The notes beneath the pieces are model-generated. The model ran no database searches. It worked only from the letters and a program-made list of their open reading frames with translations, and was not told where the DNA came from. A DNA stretch of 39,664 nucleotides from Solobacterium sp. UBA3691 (GTDB lineage: Bacteria; Bacillota_I; Bacilli_A; Erysipelotrichales; Erysipelotrichaceae): NCBI GenBank assembly GCA_002372175.1, contig DFIS01000080.1, forward strand, positions 1 through 39,664, in the 5' to 3' direction. Numbering within the stretch: position 1 is the stretch's first letter; each line of letters opens with the position of its first letter. Made by a program: the position numbers and the translations under genes. Below, piece after piece: positions 1 through 9,265 of the stretch.

Positions 1-43
1 TGTCTACTTGACAAGGGTCATATCATCCCAAGATTCTGTTTTA

Positions 44-493
44 TCATGTATTCATTTCGGTATTGAATTTCTTCTGCAGCTGTTTCCTGCATACCAGATA
101 TGCCGGTATCGCAAACAGTGCTGTAAAGATCCAGACCAATGCATTGGCACAGCATACCCCGGTAAAGCCAAACGGCCCTGCCAGGATATAACAGGCAAAG
201 GCTCTGCCCAGTACTTCTGTCATTCCGGTCACGAGTGATACCACCGGATATCCCATGCCCTGGATAATACCAGGTATGCACGTTGCAGGACCCAGTACCG
301 CAAAGCCGATCACAAGATTCATGAAAAACGCTGTGGCACCGAACCCCGCAAGCTGATTCAGGCCGAGATATCGGCCGACGATCATCGTATCCGCGATGTT
401 GTACATCTGCTGGAAAAGAATGCCAAGCCAAACCGGGAAGGCAAACCTGAGCAGATGCGTTAACGGTGAACCCGATGTCATATTATTGATCAT
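44..493 (-). pseudogene. Internally deleted MATE-family exporter remnant (149 codons)
   Basis: The reading frame begins like a MATE multidrug/Na+ antiporter (residues 1 to about 60 match the start of the neighbouring intact exporter, including LFQQMYNIADTMIVGRYLG) and then jumps directly to the last MATE helices (IIQGMGYPVVSLVTGMTEV to the C-terminus, about residues 75-149). About 300 central codons are missing in frame relative to the 455-residue neighbour. The frame is otherwise open and keeps a GGAG ribosome binding site 7 bases before ATG. It lies 15 bases behind the intact MATE gene and would be co-transcribed. A product with only about four helices cannot form the 12-helix transporter, so I call it a degraded paralog; a functional mini-protein is possible but unsupported. 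Confidence 0.75.
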
Positions 494-508
494 ACGGGAA
501 CTCCGGTA

Positions 509-1876
509 TTATGCACGCATCAGTGCCTGCGCATCCTCAGCCGCAAACTTCTGTGCGAGACGCTTACGCAGGATAAAGTATGCCGGATATGCGAACAGTG
601 CTGTTAACAGCCAGGCCATGACCGAAGCCGAGGCGACCCCGGCAAAGCCCCACCACTTTGCAAAGTACCTGGCAGCGATGATTCGTCCGACAACTTCCGT
701 GATGCCGGTGATGAGACTCGCAATCGAGAAGCCCATGCCCTGCAGGATATTCGGCACTGTATTCACAGCCATCAGGAAGATAAACCCGGAAGTACTGATC
801 ATGTTCGCAAGATAACCAAGCCGGATGACTTCCTCCGGGGCATCCTTGACGAAGATACCGATCAGCTGTCTGCCGAAGAAGAACGAAACCAGCATGCCGA
901 AGATCCAGATGCCGATCTCCAGCATCGAGGCAGCACGCAGACCCTGTGATACACGGTCCAGTCTTCTCGCCCCGATATTCTGTCCGGCAAACGGTGCCAG
1001 TGACTGTCCTACCGCCATGATCGGTGCTGACAGGATACCGTAGATCTTGCCGGAAGCCGTCATCGCCGCAACCGCATTGGTACCCATCGAGTTGACAGCC
1101 ACCTGCAGGATCGAGATGCCCGAGGCAATGATCGTCAGGCGGATACCCATCGGTACGCCATGACGAAGCAGTTCCTTCGTATGTGCAGGTGAGAAAGCCA
1201 GATCTTCCTTATGCATATGCAGCAGGGGAACACGCCTGTATATGTGATACACACAGGTAAGACCGGAGATCAGCTGGGCAAGCACCGTAGCCAGCGCAGC
1301 ACCCCGTACACCCATGTTAAATGCCAGGATAAACACCAGATCAAGGACGATATTGATCAGGGAGGACATCACCAGCAGAAGTACCGGTGTCTTACTGTCA
1401 CCGAGGGAACGGATGATCGAAGCCGTATAGTTATACAGCATCGTAAACGGAAGACCCAGGAAGATGATCTGAATATACGCATGGGCATATTCGTAGATAT
1501 CCGCAGGTGTCTTCATCGCTGTTAACAGCGGACCGCAGAACACAGATACGAGTGTCGTGACTACAGCCGCAATGATCACAGCCATGCGGATACCGTTAGC
1601 CAGGTATTTCCGCAGTTCGTTATGTCTGCCGCCGCCGAAGCTCTGCGCGATCGGTATCGAAAACCCGTTGCATGTGCCGTTGCAGAACCAGATCACAAGG
1701 AATGACAATGAGCCGGTGGAGCCGACGCCTGCCAGCTGATTCAGACCGAGAAAACGTCCGACGATCAGCGTATCTGCCACATTGTATAACTGCTGGAACA
1801 GGTTGCCCAGCAGAACAGGGATTGCAAAAGAAAGGATATGCCTGAGCGGAGAACCAACCGTCATATCTTTGGTCAT
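509..1876 (-). CDS. MATE family efflux transporter
   Basis: A 455-residue polytopic inner-membrane protein of the MATE (MatE) family, which exports drugs or metabolites in exchange for Na+ or H+. The length is typical. Two homologous halves are visible: an N-terminal half starting SPLRHILSFAIPVLLGNLFQ and a second half around residues 240-440. About 12 hydrophobic helices are predicted. The ATG is preceded by GGGAGGTG at good spacing. It is followed after 15 bases by a deleted MATE remnant, suggesting an old tandem duplication. The substrate cannot be told from sequence. A long hairpin with a U-tract lies just upstream (1903-1948) and could end the upstream hydrolase transcript or attenuate this gene. 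Confidence 0.93.
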   Translation of the reverse strand: MTKDMTVGSPLRHILSFAIPVLLGNLFQQLYNVADTLIVGRFLGLNQLAGVGSTGSLSFLVIWFCNGTCNGFSIPIAQSFGGGRHNELRKYLANGIRMAVIIAAVVTTLVSVFCGPLLTAMKTPADIYEYAHAYIQIIFLGLPFTMLYNYTASIIRSLGDSKTPVLLLVMSSLINIVLDLVFILAFNMGVRGAALATVLAQLISGLTCVYHIYRRVPLLHMHKEDLAFSPAHTKELLRHGVPMGIRLTIIASGISILQVAVNSMGTNAVAAMTASGKIYGILSAPIMAVGQSLAPFAGQNIGARRLDRVSQGLRAASMLEIGIWIFGMLVSFFFGRQLIGIFVKDAPEEVIRLGYLANMISTSGFIFLMAVNTVPNILQGMGFSIASLITGITEVVGRIIAARYFAKWWGFAGVASASVMAWLLTALFAYPAYFILRKRLAQKFAAEDAQALMRA

Positions 1877-1902
1877 ACTGCACCTCCCGATGATACCGGA
1901 AT

Positions 1903-1948
1903 TAAAAACCGAATTGCTCTTGGTTATATACTAACGCAGAGAATTCGG
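1903..1948 (-). terminator. Hairpin with U-tract between hydrolase and MATE genes
   Basis: On the minus strand CCGAATT (1948-1942) pairs with AATTCGG (1915-1909) and is followed by TTTTTAATT. The loop holds further pairing (TCT/AGA and GTTA/TAAC), so the structure is long. It lies about 40 bases after the hydrolase stop and about 27 bases before the MATE start, so it could be either a terminator or a leader attenuator. Confidence 0.6.
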
Positions 1949-1987
1949 CTGTATCTATCGCAAAAACTGCATTGTATGCGATGTTTC

Positions 1988-2584
1988 TTATAATACCAGT
2001 GTCTTTAATGCTTTATGCATACGCATATCAGGATCCTGGAAATGCCCTCCCGGATTCAGTTCATACGTTACCGTACAGTACTGTCCCAGAAGATCCCGGA
2101 CCTGTTCTGTCTTTTCTTCCACCGCAGACATGACCGGGTTCTTCGTCTTCTTCTCTTTCTCGCCGACGGAAAGGTATACCCGCTCACAAAGTACCGGATG
2201 CGTCTGTAAATACGCTGTAAAATCAGGAAACCACAGTGATCCCGATACCGAAGCAGCACCCGTAAAGCCCCGGATCTTTGTGACGGCATACAGCGAGAAA
2301 AGACCGGCCAGGGAATATCCCATCAGATACGCATGATCATACGTCTCTCCCGCAAGCACGGAAGCCACTGCCTGTACCATCTCATCCGCCTGTCCGCCGA
2401 AGTCTTCACCCTGTCTGAATATCTTCTGTGCCGGCCACGGTGACATATACATGTTCCAGTCATAGTCATAAATATTGACTGCCCGGATACCCTGCAGATC
2501 ACCCAGGATCTTTGCGGGATCCTCCTCCCGCATCATGATCACGAGATCTTTTCCTTCCCCGTATCTGCTTACCTTGTACTCCAT
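1988..2584 (-). CDS. Alpha/beta hydrolase, esterase-like
   Basis: A 198-residue cytoplasmic hydrolase with an alpha/beta-hydrolase fold. The nucleophile elbow is seen as MGYSLAGL with Ser about residue 91 (a GxSxA variant followed by G), an acidic stretch lies in the middle, and the likely catalytic His is in NPGGHF near residue 181. It lacks a signal peptide and is short for the esterase D/IroE-like proteins that it most resembles. The start is supported by GGAGG about 6 bases before ATG. It is divergent from the anchored protein at 2651. The natural substrate (ester or thioester) is unknown. Confidence 0.75.
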   Translation of the reverse strand: MEYKVSRYGEGKDLVIMMREEDPAKILGDLQGIRAVNIYDYDWNMYMSPWPAQKIFRQGEDFGGQADEMVQAVASVLAGETYDHAYLMGYSLAGLFSLYAVTKIRGFTGAASVSGSLWFPDFTAYLQTHPVLCERVYLSVGEKEKKTKNPVMSAVEEKTEQVRDLLGQYCTVTYELNPGGHFQDPDMRMHKALKTLVL

Positions 2585-2598
2585 TGTCTTCCTCCGTT

Positions 2599-2627
2599 TT
2601 TACAAATCCCTTCATATCCGCTATGAT
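2599..2627 (+). promoter_or_regulatory. Probable sigma-A promoter for the gene at 2651
   Basis: TTTACA (2599-2604) and TATGAT (2622-2627) are separated by 17 bases, close to the vegetative consensus. Initiation would fall near 2634, just before the GGAGG at 2638-2642. The -10 lies inside an inverted repeat TCCGCT/AGCGGA (2616-2640), a possible control element. Confidence 0.5.
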
Positions 2628-2650
2628 TAATTTCAGCGGAGGTGATGTAT

Positions 2651-3352
2651 ATGACTTCTCAGAAAAAGAGATTCCCGCTGATCCGTTTCCTGGTCAGTCT
2701 GTGTCTCATAGTATGTGCCTGCCTGATGTGGGTACTGTATCATACGACATTGTTCGTCAGTAACCGTACAGCTCCCGAAGGCTATCTCGATATCAGTTCC
2801 TACAAACTGTATGACGAAAGCGGTAAGGCAGACAACGATCCCCTGCGCTCGATCGACGGCAGCTCCTACACCTGGTATACCGACATGAATACGCTTAAGA
2901 CGGCGGAAGGTATCGGTCCCGGCAGCTCCTGGGAAGAGTTCCTGCAGGCCTACGGCTCATACAAAGTCAAGTATATCGATATATACAGCGAAAACGCTGA
3001 CTACGAGAGTGATGAATACTATGCGACCCATCACCTCAAAGATATTACGCCCGAAGAATTCGACAGACGCTTTCTGCAGACCGGTATTATCGACCCCGAA
3101 AACGAGGACATCGATATCACCTTCGGTGTCTATGCCCGCGGTACGGAACTGCTGTATACACAGTCAGAGATCGATACTGCCCTTGATAAGTACTATGACA
3201 CGTTCTTCATGGTCGGTCCCTGGCGTTTCTCCCTGAGTCCCCAGTATCATACGGTCACGATGGACTTTGAGTTCCGTCCCATGAAAGAAATATACGGACA
3301 TGAGGACGAAGCAGGCTCCGTCCTCTATTCCGTCAGTATTTACAAGTACTGA
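2651..3352 (+). CDS. Membrane-anchored extracytoplasmic protein of unknown function
   Basis: A 233-residue protein with a short basic N-terminus (SQKKRF), one hydrophobic segment at about residues 11-30, then an acidic, Tyr/Asp-rich soluble region expected outside the cell. No lipobox is obvious (the cysteines lie within the hydrophobic stretch), so an uncleaved N-terminal anchor is more likely. I recognise no domain. A GTG at 2642 and an ATG at 2645 are in frame but too close to the GGAGGTG at 2638; the ATG at 2651 has proper spacing and is chosen. The stop codon directly abuts the stop codon of the convergent peptidase gene. Confidence 0.8.
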   Translation: MTSQKKRFPLIRFLVSLCLIVCACLMWVLYHTTLFVSNRTAPEGYLDISSYKLYDESGKADNDPLRSIDGSSYTWYTDMNTLKTAEGIGPGSSWEEFLQAYGSYKVKYIDIYSENADYESDEYYATHHLKDITPEEFDRRFLQTGIIDPENEDIDITFGVYARGTELLYTQSEIDTALDKYYDTFFMVGPWRFSLSPQYHTVTMDFEFRPMKEIYGHEDEAGSVLYSVSIYKY

Positions 3353-6220
3353 TCACCTGACGATCTCAAGACCATCTACGGTATTCAGTTTACCCTCGGC
3401 TGCCACTACACATACGGCAGCCTTTTTCATGCCCTCTTCGAGCCAGTCCGCCAGCTGTACAAAGTCCTCCGGCGTCGTATGCAGAAGCTCTTCACGCAGC
3501 TTTTTGCGGTATTCATACGTAATACCGCTGATCTGACGCAGATCTTCAAGACGTATTCTGGACTGCGGAGACTGCAGCGGATCACCGGCTGCTACAGCAC
3601 CGATGATATACGCGTCCAGCGGGGTATCGCCCCTGGCCAGCTCACGTGTGAATTCACCCAGTGTCTTTGTGATATGGATCGTATTCGCCGGATCGGGATC
3701 ACGGAAAGAGTATGCGGTAAGCGTACCGTCAGCTCCCACGGAAAGTCCGGTACCGTAGGCACCGCCCTTGACTCTGACTTCATTCCAGAGATAGCCATAC
3801 GTCAGGATATGACTCAATGCCCTGATCGCTCCGGAGATCCTGCCGCCGACATCCTTCAGGTTGAACGAAGCTGCACTGTAGGCAATACCTGCAGGAATGA
3901 CCATGCCCTCCTGCTTTCTATCTTCGATCGGGAAGTGTACAACACCTCTCTCGAATCTCTGTGTCTGGTACTTATCCGAAAGATCGGTCAGAGCTTTCAG
4001 ATTCTCTTCACCGGTCATGCTCAGGATCATGCGCTCCCTGTTGAACAGGATATCCCTGTACATCTCCAGATTGGCGATGAATTCCTCAGCTCTTTCATCA
4101 TAGTGTTCATACAGATCACTGACCCAGCAGATCGAGGCATAGCCATCGAGGTCTTCCCTGGCACTGCCGCCGGCACTGCACTGTGACGCTGTTCTGATCA
4201 TCGCCGCAAGATGACCGCTGCTGATCATCGCCTGTCTGTTGGCTTCGACCTCCTGTGCCAGAAGAGCCCTGATCATCTCCTTGTCGAAGATCGTCTTCTG
4301 GGTGATCTCCCATACCAGATCCATCGCCGTCTGCAGGTTCTTCTTCAGTACCTTGCCGGTCGCATACAGCAGCGGAATCGCCGCATCACGGTCTTCAGGC
4401 AGGGAACTGACCGTTGTCCCGAAAGCCAGTCCGCCAAGGTCTCTGCGGATGATCTGGCGCAGTTCTGTCAGGGTATGATCTTCGGTCGGAAGACTGCCGA
4501 GCAGATCCGCGAACTCACCGACTTCCGCCAGTGACTTCTTCGTAATACCGTTCATCAGGAAGTACATGCTGAAGTAGACGATACCTGTCTTCTCCTCCGG
4601 ATACAGCATGACCGGTATGCCCCTGTATTCACGCTTCTCCGGTTCATAACGCATCGGTTCTGCCGGTACATCACTGATCTTCAGCTGCGGCAATGTCGCC
4701 AGCTGTTCCGGTGTATCCGGTGTCTCCTGCCATTCATCCAGGACCCTGTTGATCTCCACGAAGGCATTAACATCTTCCCAGCTCTCTTTCGCCTTCTGCA
4801 GACGTGCTGCCTCTTCCGCTTCTCTTTCTTCACCGAGCGTCTTTGACGGTATGGCTGTCAGAATATTGACATCTTCTGCCAGAAGTCCCTCTCTGATCAG
4901 TTCTTCAAAGTATCCCTGATTCAGCTTCTCCCGCAGCTCATCGTAGTAATGTCCGGCATCGAGATACATCGTCGGATCACCATCATACAGCCAGCTTCTG
5001 AGCATCATCTCGGCATAGATGACACCGCTGGGTTCCTTGGGCTCATGGTAGCGGAACTCCATCCCGTTAAGGACTGCCTTTACCTCTTCCCTGTCGATAC
5101 CCTTTGTCACAATATCCGTCAGTACTTCTCTGACCGTCTTTAATACTTCGTCCTTCTTCTCAGGATCGGTATTTCTGACTGACAGTGTAATATACGGCTG
5201 GATCATCTCATCCATCAGGGCGATCTCCACATCCTGCCCAAGACCGCTGTCAATAATAGCCTTCTTTAACTGTGTCTCATTACTTCCGGTCAGTACACCC
5301 GAGATCACATTCCAGGCGATCTGTTTCTCCGGCTCCGTGTAGTCACCGACGATCTTGGCCAGTGTTACTACAGTCTTGGCACTTTCATCCTCATCCGGGG
5401 CGATCTCATAGATTACCGTACGGTCTTCAGCAGGCAGGATCTTCTGCATATCGATATGTACATGCATATCCCTGGCTTCATATTCCTGCAGTACTTCATC
5501 GATCCTTGTCAGTACGGTATCGATATCAAGATCTCCGTCCAGGAAGAAGTACGCATTGGAAGGATGATAGAATCTTCTGTGATCGGCAATAAACTGCTCA
5601 TAGGAAAGATCAGGAATATGCCTGGGATCACCTCCCGATACATACTGATAGCAGGTATCCCTGAACATCATTCTCTGCAGTTCATCGATAATGATCTCAT
5701 CCACGGAAGAGAAAGCACCCTTCATCTCGTTAAAGACAACACCCTTGTATATCGGTTCCTCTTCAGGATCTCTGATCTCATAGTGCCATCCCTCCTGATA
5801 GAAGATATTCGGATTTGTATAGATCGCCGGGTGGAATACCGCATCCAGGTAGACATCCATCAGGTTCAGGAAGTCCTGAGGATTCCTGCTGGATACCGGA
5901 TACATCGTCTTATCGTTGAAGGTCATCGCATTCAGAAACGTCTGCATACTCCCCTTTAACAATTCCACAAACGGTTCTCTCACAGGGTACTTCTTCGAGC
6001 CGTTTAAGACACTGTGTTCAAGAATATGAAAGACACCCGTATCATCCTCGGGTACGGTCTTAAACGCCACCGAGAACGTCTTATTCTCTTCATCACGCTT
6101 TAACCAGGCAAGCTTTGCGCCGGAGTGAGGATGTTCCATCACGATCAGCTCTGCCTGTATGTCATTAACCTTACGGATCTCCTTAACCGTAAAACCATGT
6201 ATGATCTCATTTATCTGCAT
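3353..6220 (-). CDS. M16C (presequence protease-like) zinc metallopeptidase
   Basis: A 955-residue insulinase-superfamily (M16) peptidase of the large single-chain type related to mitochondrial PreP/Cym1, which degrades peptides inside a closed chamber. The inverted zinc motif HILEH is at residues 65-69 (ligands H65, H69; catalytic E68) and the third ligand is probably E165 in VVFNEMKG. The C-terminal half carries an R/Y pair region (RVKGGAYGTG, about residues 850-860) typical of the substrate-binding half. There is no signal peptide, so it is cytoplasmic. Start: AGGA precedes ATG. A candidate promoter with an extended -10 lies at 6262-6270. The gene stands alone and converges with the anchored protein with no intergenic base. 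Confidence 0.92.
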   Translation of the reverse strand: MQINEIIHGFTVKEIRKVNDIQAELIVMEHPHSGAKLAWLKRDEENKTFSVAFKTVPEDDTGVFHILEHSVLNGSKKYPVREPFVELLKGSMQTFLNAMTFNDKTMYPVSSRNPQDFLNLMDVYLDAVFHPAIYTNPNIFYQEGWHYEIRDPEEEPIYKGVVFNEMKGAFSSVDEIIIDELQRMMFRDTCYQYVSGGDPRHIPDLSYEQFIADHRRFYHPSNAYFFLDGDLDIDTVLTRIDEVLQEYEARDMHVHIDMQKILPAEDRTVIYEIAPDEDESAKTVVTLAKIVGDYTEPEKQIAWNVISGVLTGSNETQLKKAIIDSGLGQDVEIALMDEMIQPYITLSVRNTDPEKKDEVLKTVREVLTDIVTKGIDREEVKAVLNGMEFRYHEPKEPSGVIYAEMMLRSWLYDGDPTMYLDAGHYYDELREKLNQGYFEELIREGLLAEDVNILTAIPSKTLGEEREAEEAARLQKAKESWEDVNAFVEINRVLDEWQETPDTPEQLATLPQLKISDVPAEPMRYEPEKREYRGIPVMLYPEEKTGIVYFSMYFLMNGITKKSLAEVGEFADLLGSLPTEDHTLTELRQIIRRDLGGLAFGTTVSSLPEDRDAAIPLLYATGKVLKKNLQTAMDLVWEITQKTIFDKEMIRALLAQEVEANRQAMISSGHLAAMIRTASQCSAGGSAREDLDGYASICWVSDLYEHYDERAEEFIANLEMYRDILFNRERMILSMTGEENLKALTDLSDKYQTQRFERGVVHFPIEDRKQEGMVIPAGIAYSAASFNLKDVGGRISGAIRALSHILTYGYLWNEVRVKGGAYGTGLSVGADGTLTAYSFRDPDPANTIHITKTLGEFTRELARGDTPLDAYIIGAVAAGDPLQSPQSRIRLEDLRQISGITYEYRKKLREELLHTTPEDFVQLADWLEEGMKKAAVCVVAAEGKLNTVDGLEIVR

Positions 6221-6261
6221 AGTATTCCTGCCATTTCTAAGCCCATGGGCAATCTATGGAT

Positions 6262-6290
6262 ATTGTACCAACGGATAAGAGAAAGAGGCA
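6262..6290 (-). promoter_or_regulatory. Probable promoter of the M16 peptidase gene
   Basis: On the minus strand TGGTACAAT (6270-6262) is an extended -10 box and TTGCCT lies 18 bases upstream of the hexamer. The leader would be about 35-40 bases, ending in AGGA before the ATG. Confidence 0.4.
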
Positions 6291-6325
6291 ATAAAACAAA
6301 ATACTCCTGTTGGACAAGAGTATTT
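6288..6325 (-). terminator. Intrinsic terminator after the island operon
   Basis: On the minus strand AAATACTC (6325-6318) pairs with GAGTATTT (6306-6299) across an 11-base loop and is followed by TTTTGTTTTATT. It lies about 230 bases after the stop of the second TIR gene and before the M16 promoter, so it would insulate the two units. Confidence 0.6.
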
Positions 6326-6553
6326 CTTTGCTGTCTCTCCCTGTTACTGCGGGACAGATATCGATTTACAGGACAATCAGCCACGGGGATGGGATGCATC
6401 ACATGACAAGTAACACAAACTTCTTCAATGCGTATTTCAGCAGAGAGTATCCCGCTAGATGTATGAAGAATTATCAAAAGATGATCAACTTCCGTACCGA
6501 TGCTCTAAGACATCATATTTCTTATTTAGAAACTGTAGAATTATAATTGCTGA

Positions 6554-9184
6554 TCAATTGATTTTCACCCACATAGCTGGACGGATCATGTACTCGTATT
6601 TTTGTTTAACAATCGGAGAATATCCATCAACGTATATACCATACAAGCCAATGCCTCCATCATGTACTCCAAAAGCAGCAGTATAAGGTTCTTGACCGGG
6701 CGAGCGCAGCCACCAATTAGAACCATTAGTGACATCGTTGACATAAACACCTTTCCCGAGTGTATATGGTGTTGCTTTTGCCAATCTTTCAGCATCAGAA
6801 TTAAAATACTGCTGAGCTTCCTGTATTGATAACAGGAATATCTTATCCTGTGTATCTTTTCCCGGATCTGTATTGTACTCCGGATTCTTGTCTGCTGTCA
6901 CAGTGCTTGTTTCAATGAGTGATTGTTCTTCACCGGTAAATGCTGATGAAATAAAATAACTATTCAACCATTTTCGAAGTGAACAAGTTTGCCATGTACC
7001 ATTCTCCCTTGATGTATCATATGGCTGACTGTCCAATCCGTATTCACTGATCAAAAGGATCCTGTTATCTTCTTTTGCTAAAACTTTCCATGTAATAGCT
7101 TCTTTGCCATTAGAAGTACTCGCATCCTGTTCATATGAACCAAATGTTACTATTTCTCCGGGCTTGGCAACCATAACTGTAACATACGGATTTTCTTCTC
7201 TAATAGATGCTGCCAGTTCAGCGCTGTCTTTATATCCATTCAAACCCATCAATATCTCATATGCGCCGGCATAATCTCCATTTTCTCGCATAGCAATTGC
7301 GGATTTATACTTATTGCTTGGAATTACCGTTGTTCTTATGATCACAAAAGCAACCACACAAAGAACCAAAACAGCAGTAACTATGCCAATTATGCTCTTT
7401 TTCTTTTTACGGGAGATTTCTTCCTGTTTTCTCTGAATCGCATACTGTCGCTCTATTTCTTTGCGATTCTCTTCTGTTAATCTGTCTATCTCCTTCTGGC
7501 AATACTCTGAATAACCGCCGCTTTCCTGATAACCCTTAAGCGAATCAAATACTGTTTTTGCTTTTTCAAAAGACGTTATATCTGTTGCGGCATTCATCGC
7601 AGTAATAGCTTGTGTATAGTCCAGATTTCTCCTTTGCTCTGCCTGCTCAGCCAATGCCTGCACTTCTTTATCTGCTTGTATAAGGAAAGCAGCATAATTA
7701 CTCTTCACCTTAGAAATACTGTTCTCATCTGTCTTTTTAGCAAGGGTGATACGCTCGTCCAAAATACGGTTTAATTCTGAGAGTTCATTTTCCAGCTTCT
7801 TCTTTGTTTCACCTTTAGCGTATTGTAATGCTCTGGTCAGATTACGTTCTGATTCCAATTCTTTTTGCAGCTTTGATTTTTGAATTCTTCTGCTTTGAAG
7901 ATAAGAGTCAAATCCAAGATCATATTGATATTGTCTCAGAATAGCTTCTCTGTCCAGGTATCCGTCAATACTGTATTTCTGTACTGCTGCATTAATATGA
8001 TCATTATCTTCCTGTCCTGCTTTTACTCGCTGGATGCCGGCATGTTTATACTCTTCTTTGTAATGATTAAACAAAGCTTCAAGATTTGGCTGACGGTTTT
8101 TCAGCAGAAGTTTTCCAAGATATGCTTCTGCAGATTCAGGCTCCTGATTCAGTGCTTCTTCAAAGAAACTATCGGCTTTATCCCATTCCTTGTCCTCAAG
8201 AGCTATCATGCCTCTTTTGACAAATGCCGAGGCACCACCTGAAGAATTGTTCTGAGTAACCGCCTTCTGAACAAACGGGGCTGCAGTCTCCTTTATAACC
8301 ACCTTTTTGATTCCACGAACCACATCATTGATAAATCCAATCTTACTCATGTCCTGTGCCTGGAGATGTGAGAATTCTTCAGGCAGGTCATATGCATCCA
8401 TATCTCTGTAGCAAGGAATCAGCAGCTTGGTACGGTCTTTTTTCATCAATTTCAGGAAACGTGACCATTCGTTCTTTACCCATACTGCATTGAAATACTC
8501 CGGTCTAGTGCCAATCACCAGCATTACTTTTGCTGTATTCAGTGCTGAGAAAATATACGGTTCATATTCTTTTCCCAGTTTATCTTCCAAAGTAATAGCC
8601 GCAAAGAATACTTTAAATCCTTCACGTGTCAGTTGGTAATAGATTTCATTGGCAATCACACTATCCTGTGTTCGTTTCCCAGATTCATCCGTCTCCTTAT
8701 AGCAGATGAAAACATCATATGGATCTTCTTTCTGTGCAAGGGCAAGGATTCCGCGCTGGATCTCATCGATCTCTTTAGCCTGAGCTTCATAGATTCCTCT
8801 TTGGGCAGTATCTGCGTAATATAATGCGTTCTTATAATCTTCATCCGCAGTGACTGATTCATATGACGCACGATGGCATGTCGGAACTCTCTTATACGTC
8901 ACCGGATCTTCAACATACTCAATACCGTACTTACAGAGGATAAGCCCCCAGTATGCTTCAGCTTCTGTTTCACTCCTCTGAAGGATCTTTTCATAGATCT
9001 CTGCTGCTTTATCAAACTCAGAGCGCATACGAAGCGTATTTGCTCTGTTGAAAAGCGTCTGCAAACCTTCATCATGAACAGAAGGAATTGTTTGTCTGGT
9101 ACCGCAGAACTCACATTCACATACCCTGCTTCCCTCTATAACGGTTAAATCACCGCCGCACATCTTACATTTCCATACCACCAT
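6554..9184 (-). CDS. Membrane-anchored zinc-ribbon/TIR/DUF6273-like protein
   Basis: An 876-residue multidomain protein. In order: a zinc ribbon (C6xxC9, C24xxC27); TPR-like helices (about 45-150); a TIR domain (about 155-290, beginning YDVFICYKETDE) with WVKNEW, whose Glu 239 aligns with the catalytic Glu of NAD-cleaving TIR proteins such as SARM1; further TPR-like and long charged coiled-coil helices (about 330-590); one transmembrane helix (about 597-617) after a KKKK stop; and a C-terminal domain (about 680-876) with ITWKVL, CSLRKWLN and NWWLRSPG motifs, matching DUF6273. The Lys-rich side predicts TIR inside and the C-terminus outside. An upstream TTG would add 10 residues, but the ATG at 9184 has GGAG and aligns with the paralog at 13153. 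It is last in the island operon. NAD hydrolysis is inferred only. Confidence 0.85.
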   Translation of the reverse strand: MVVWKCKMCGGDLTVIEGSRVCECEFCGTRQTIPSVHDEGLQTLFNRANTLRMRSEFDKAAEIYEKILQRSETEAEAYWGLILCKYGIEYVEDPVTYKRVPTCHRASYESVTADEDYKNALYYADTAQRGIYEAQAKEIDEIQRGILALAQKEDPYDVFICYKETDESGKRTQDSVIANEIYYQLTREGFKVFFAAITLEDKLGKEYEPYIFSALNTAKVMLVIGTRPEYFNAVWVKNEWSRFLKLMKKDRTKLLIPCYRDMDAYDLPEEFSHLQAQDMSKIGFINDVVRGIKKVVIKETAAPFVQKAVTQNNSSGGASAFVKRGMIALEDKEWDKADSFFEEALNQEPESAEAYLGKLLLKNRQPNLEALFNHYKEEYKHAGIQRVKAGQEDNDHINAAVQKYSIDGYLDREAILRQYQYDLGFDSYLQSRRIQKSKLQKELESERNLTRALQYAKGETKKKLENELSELNRILDERITLAKKTDENSISKVKSNYAAFLIQADKEVQALAEQAEQRRNLDYTQAITAMNAATDITSFEKAKTVFDSLKGYQESGGYSEYCQKEIDRLTEENRKEIERQYAIQRKQEEISRKKKKSIIGIVTAVLVLCVVAFVIIRTTVIPSNKYKSAIAMRENGDYAGAYEILMGLNGYKDSAELAASIREENPYVTVMVAKPGEIVTFGSYEQDASTSNGKEAITWKVLAKEDNRILLISEYGLDSQPYDTSRENGTWQTCSLRKWLNSYFISSAFTGEEQSLIETSTVTADKNPEYNTDPGKDTQDKIFLLSIQEAQQYFNSDAERLAKATPYTLGKGVYVNDVTNGSNWWLRSPGQEPYTAAFGVHDGGIGLYGIYVDGYSPIVKQKYEYMIRPAMWVKIN

Positions 9185-9265
9185 ACTTAAGTCTCCTTCG
9201 TAGTTTTCTGGCAAAAGCTATTCCTATTACATTTTTGGTTTATGATTCACCTATTTGTTATATTT

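Larger units (their letters stand above)
6221..6553. other. 333-base intergenic stretch: promoter and terminator only
   Basis: No gene is supported here; the possible frames begin with TTG or lack ribosome binding sites. It holds the candidate promoter of the M16 peptidase (about 6262-6290) and a terminator for the upstream TIR gene (6288-6325). The remaining 200 bases are AT-rich without recognisable structure. This is the downstream edge of the AT-rich island. Confidence 0.55.

Noticed and set aside
6211..6477. 88-codon minus-strand frame overlapping the M16 start region
   Set aside because: It starts with TTG, has no ribosome binding site, runs through a terminator hairpin and resembles no family.
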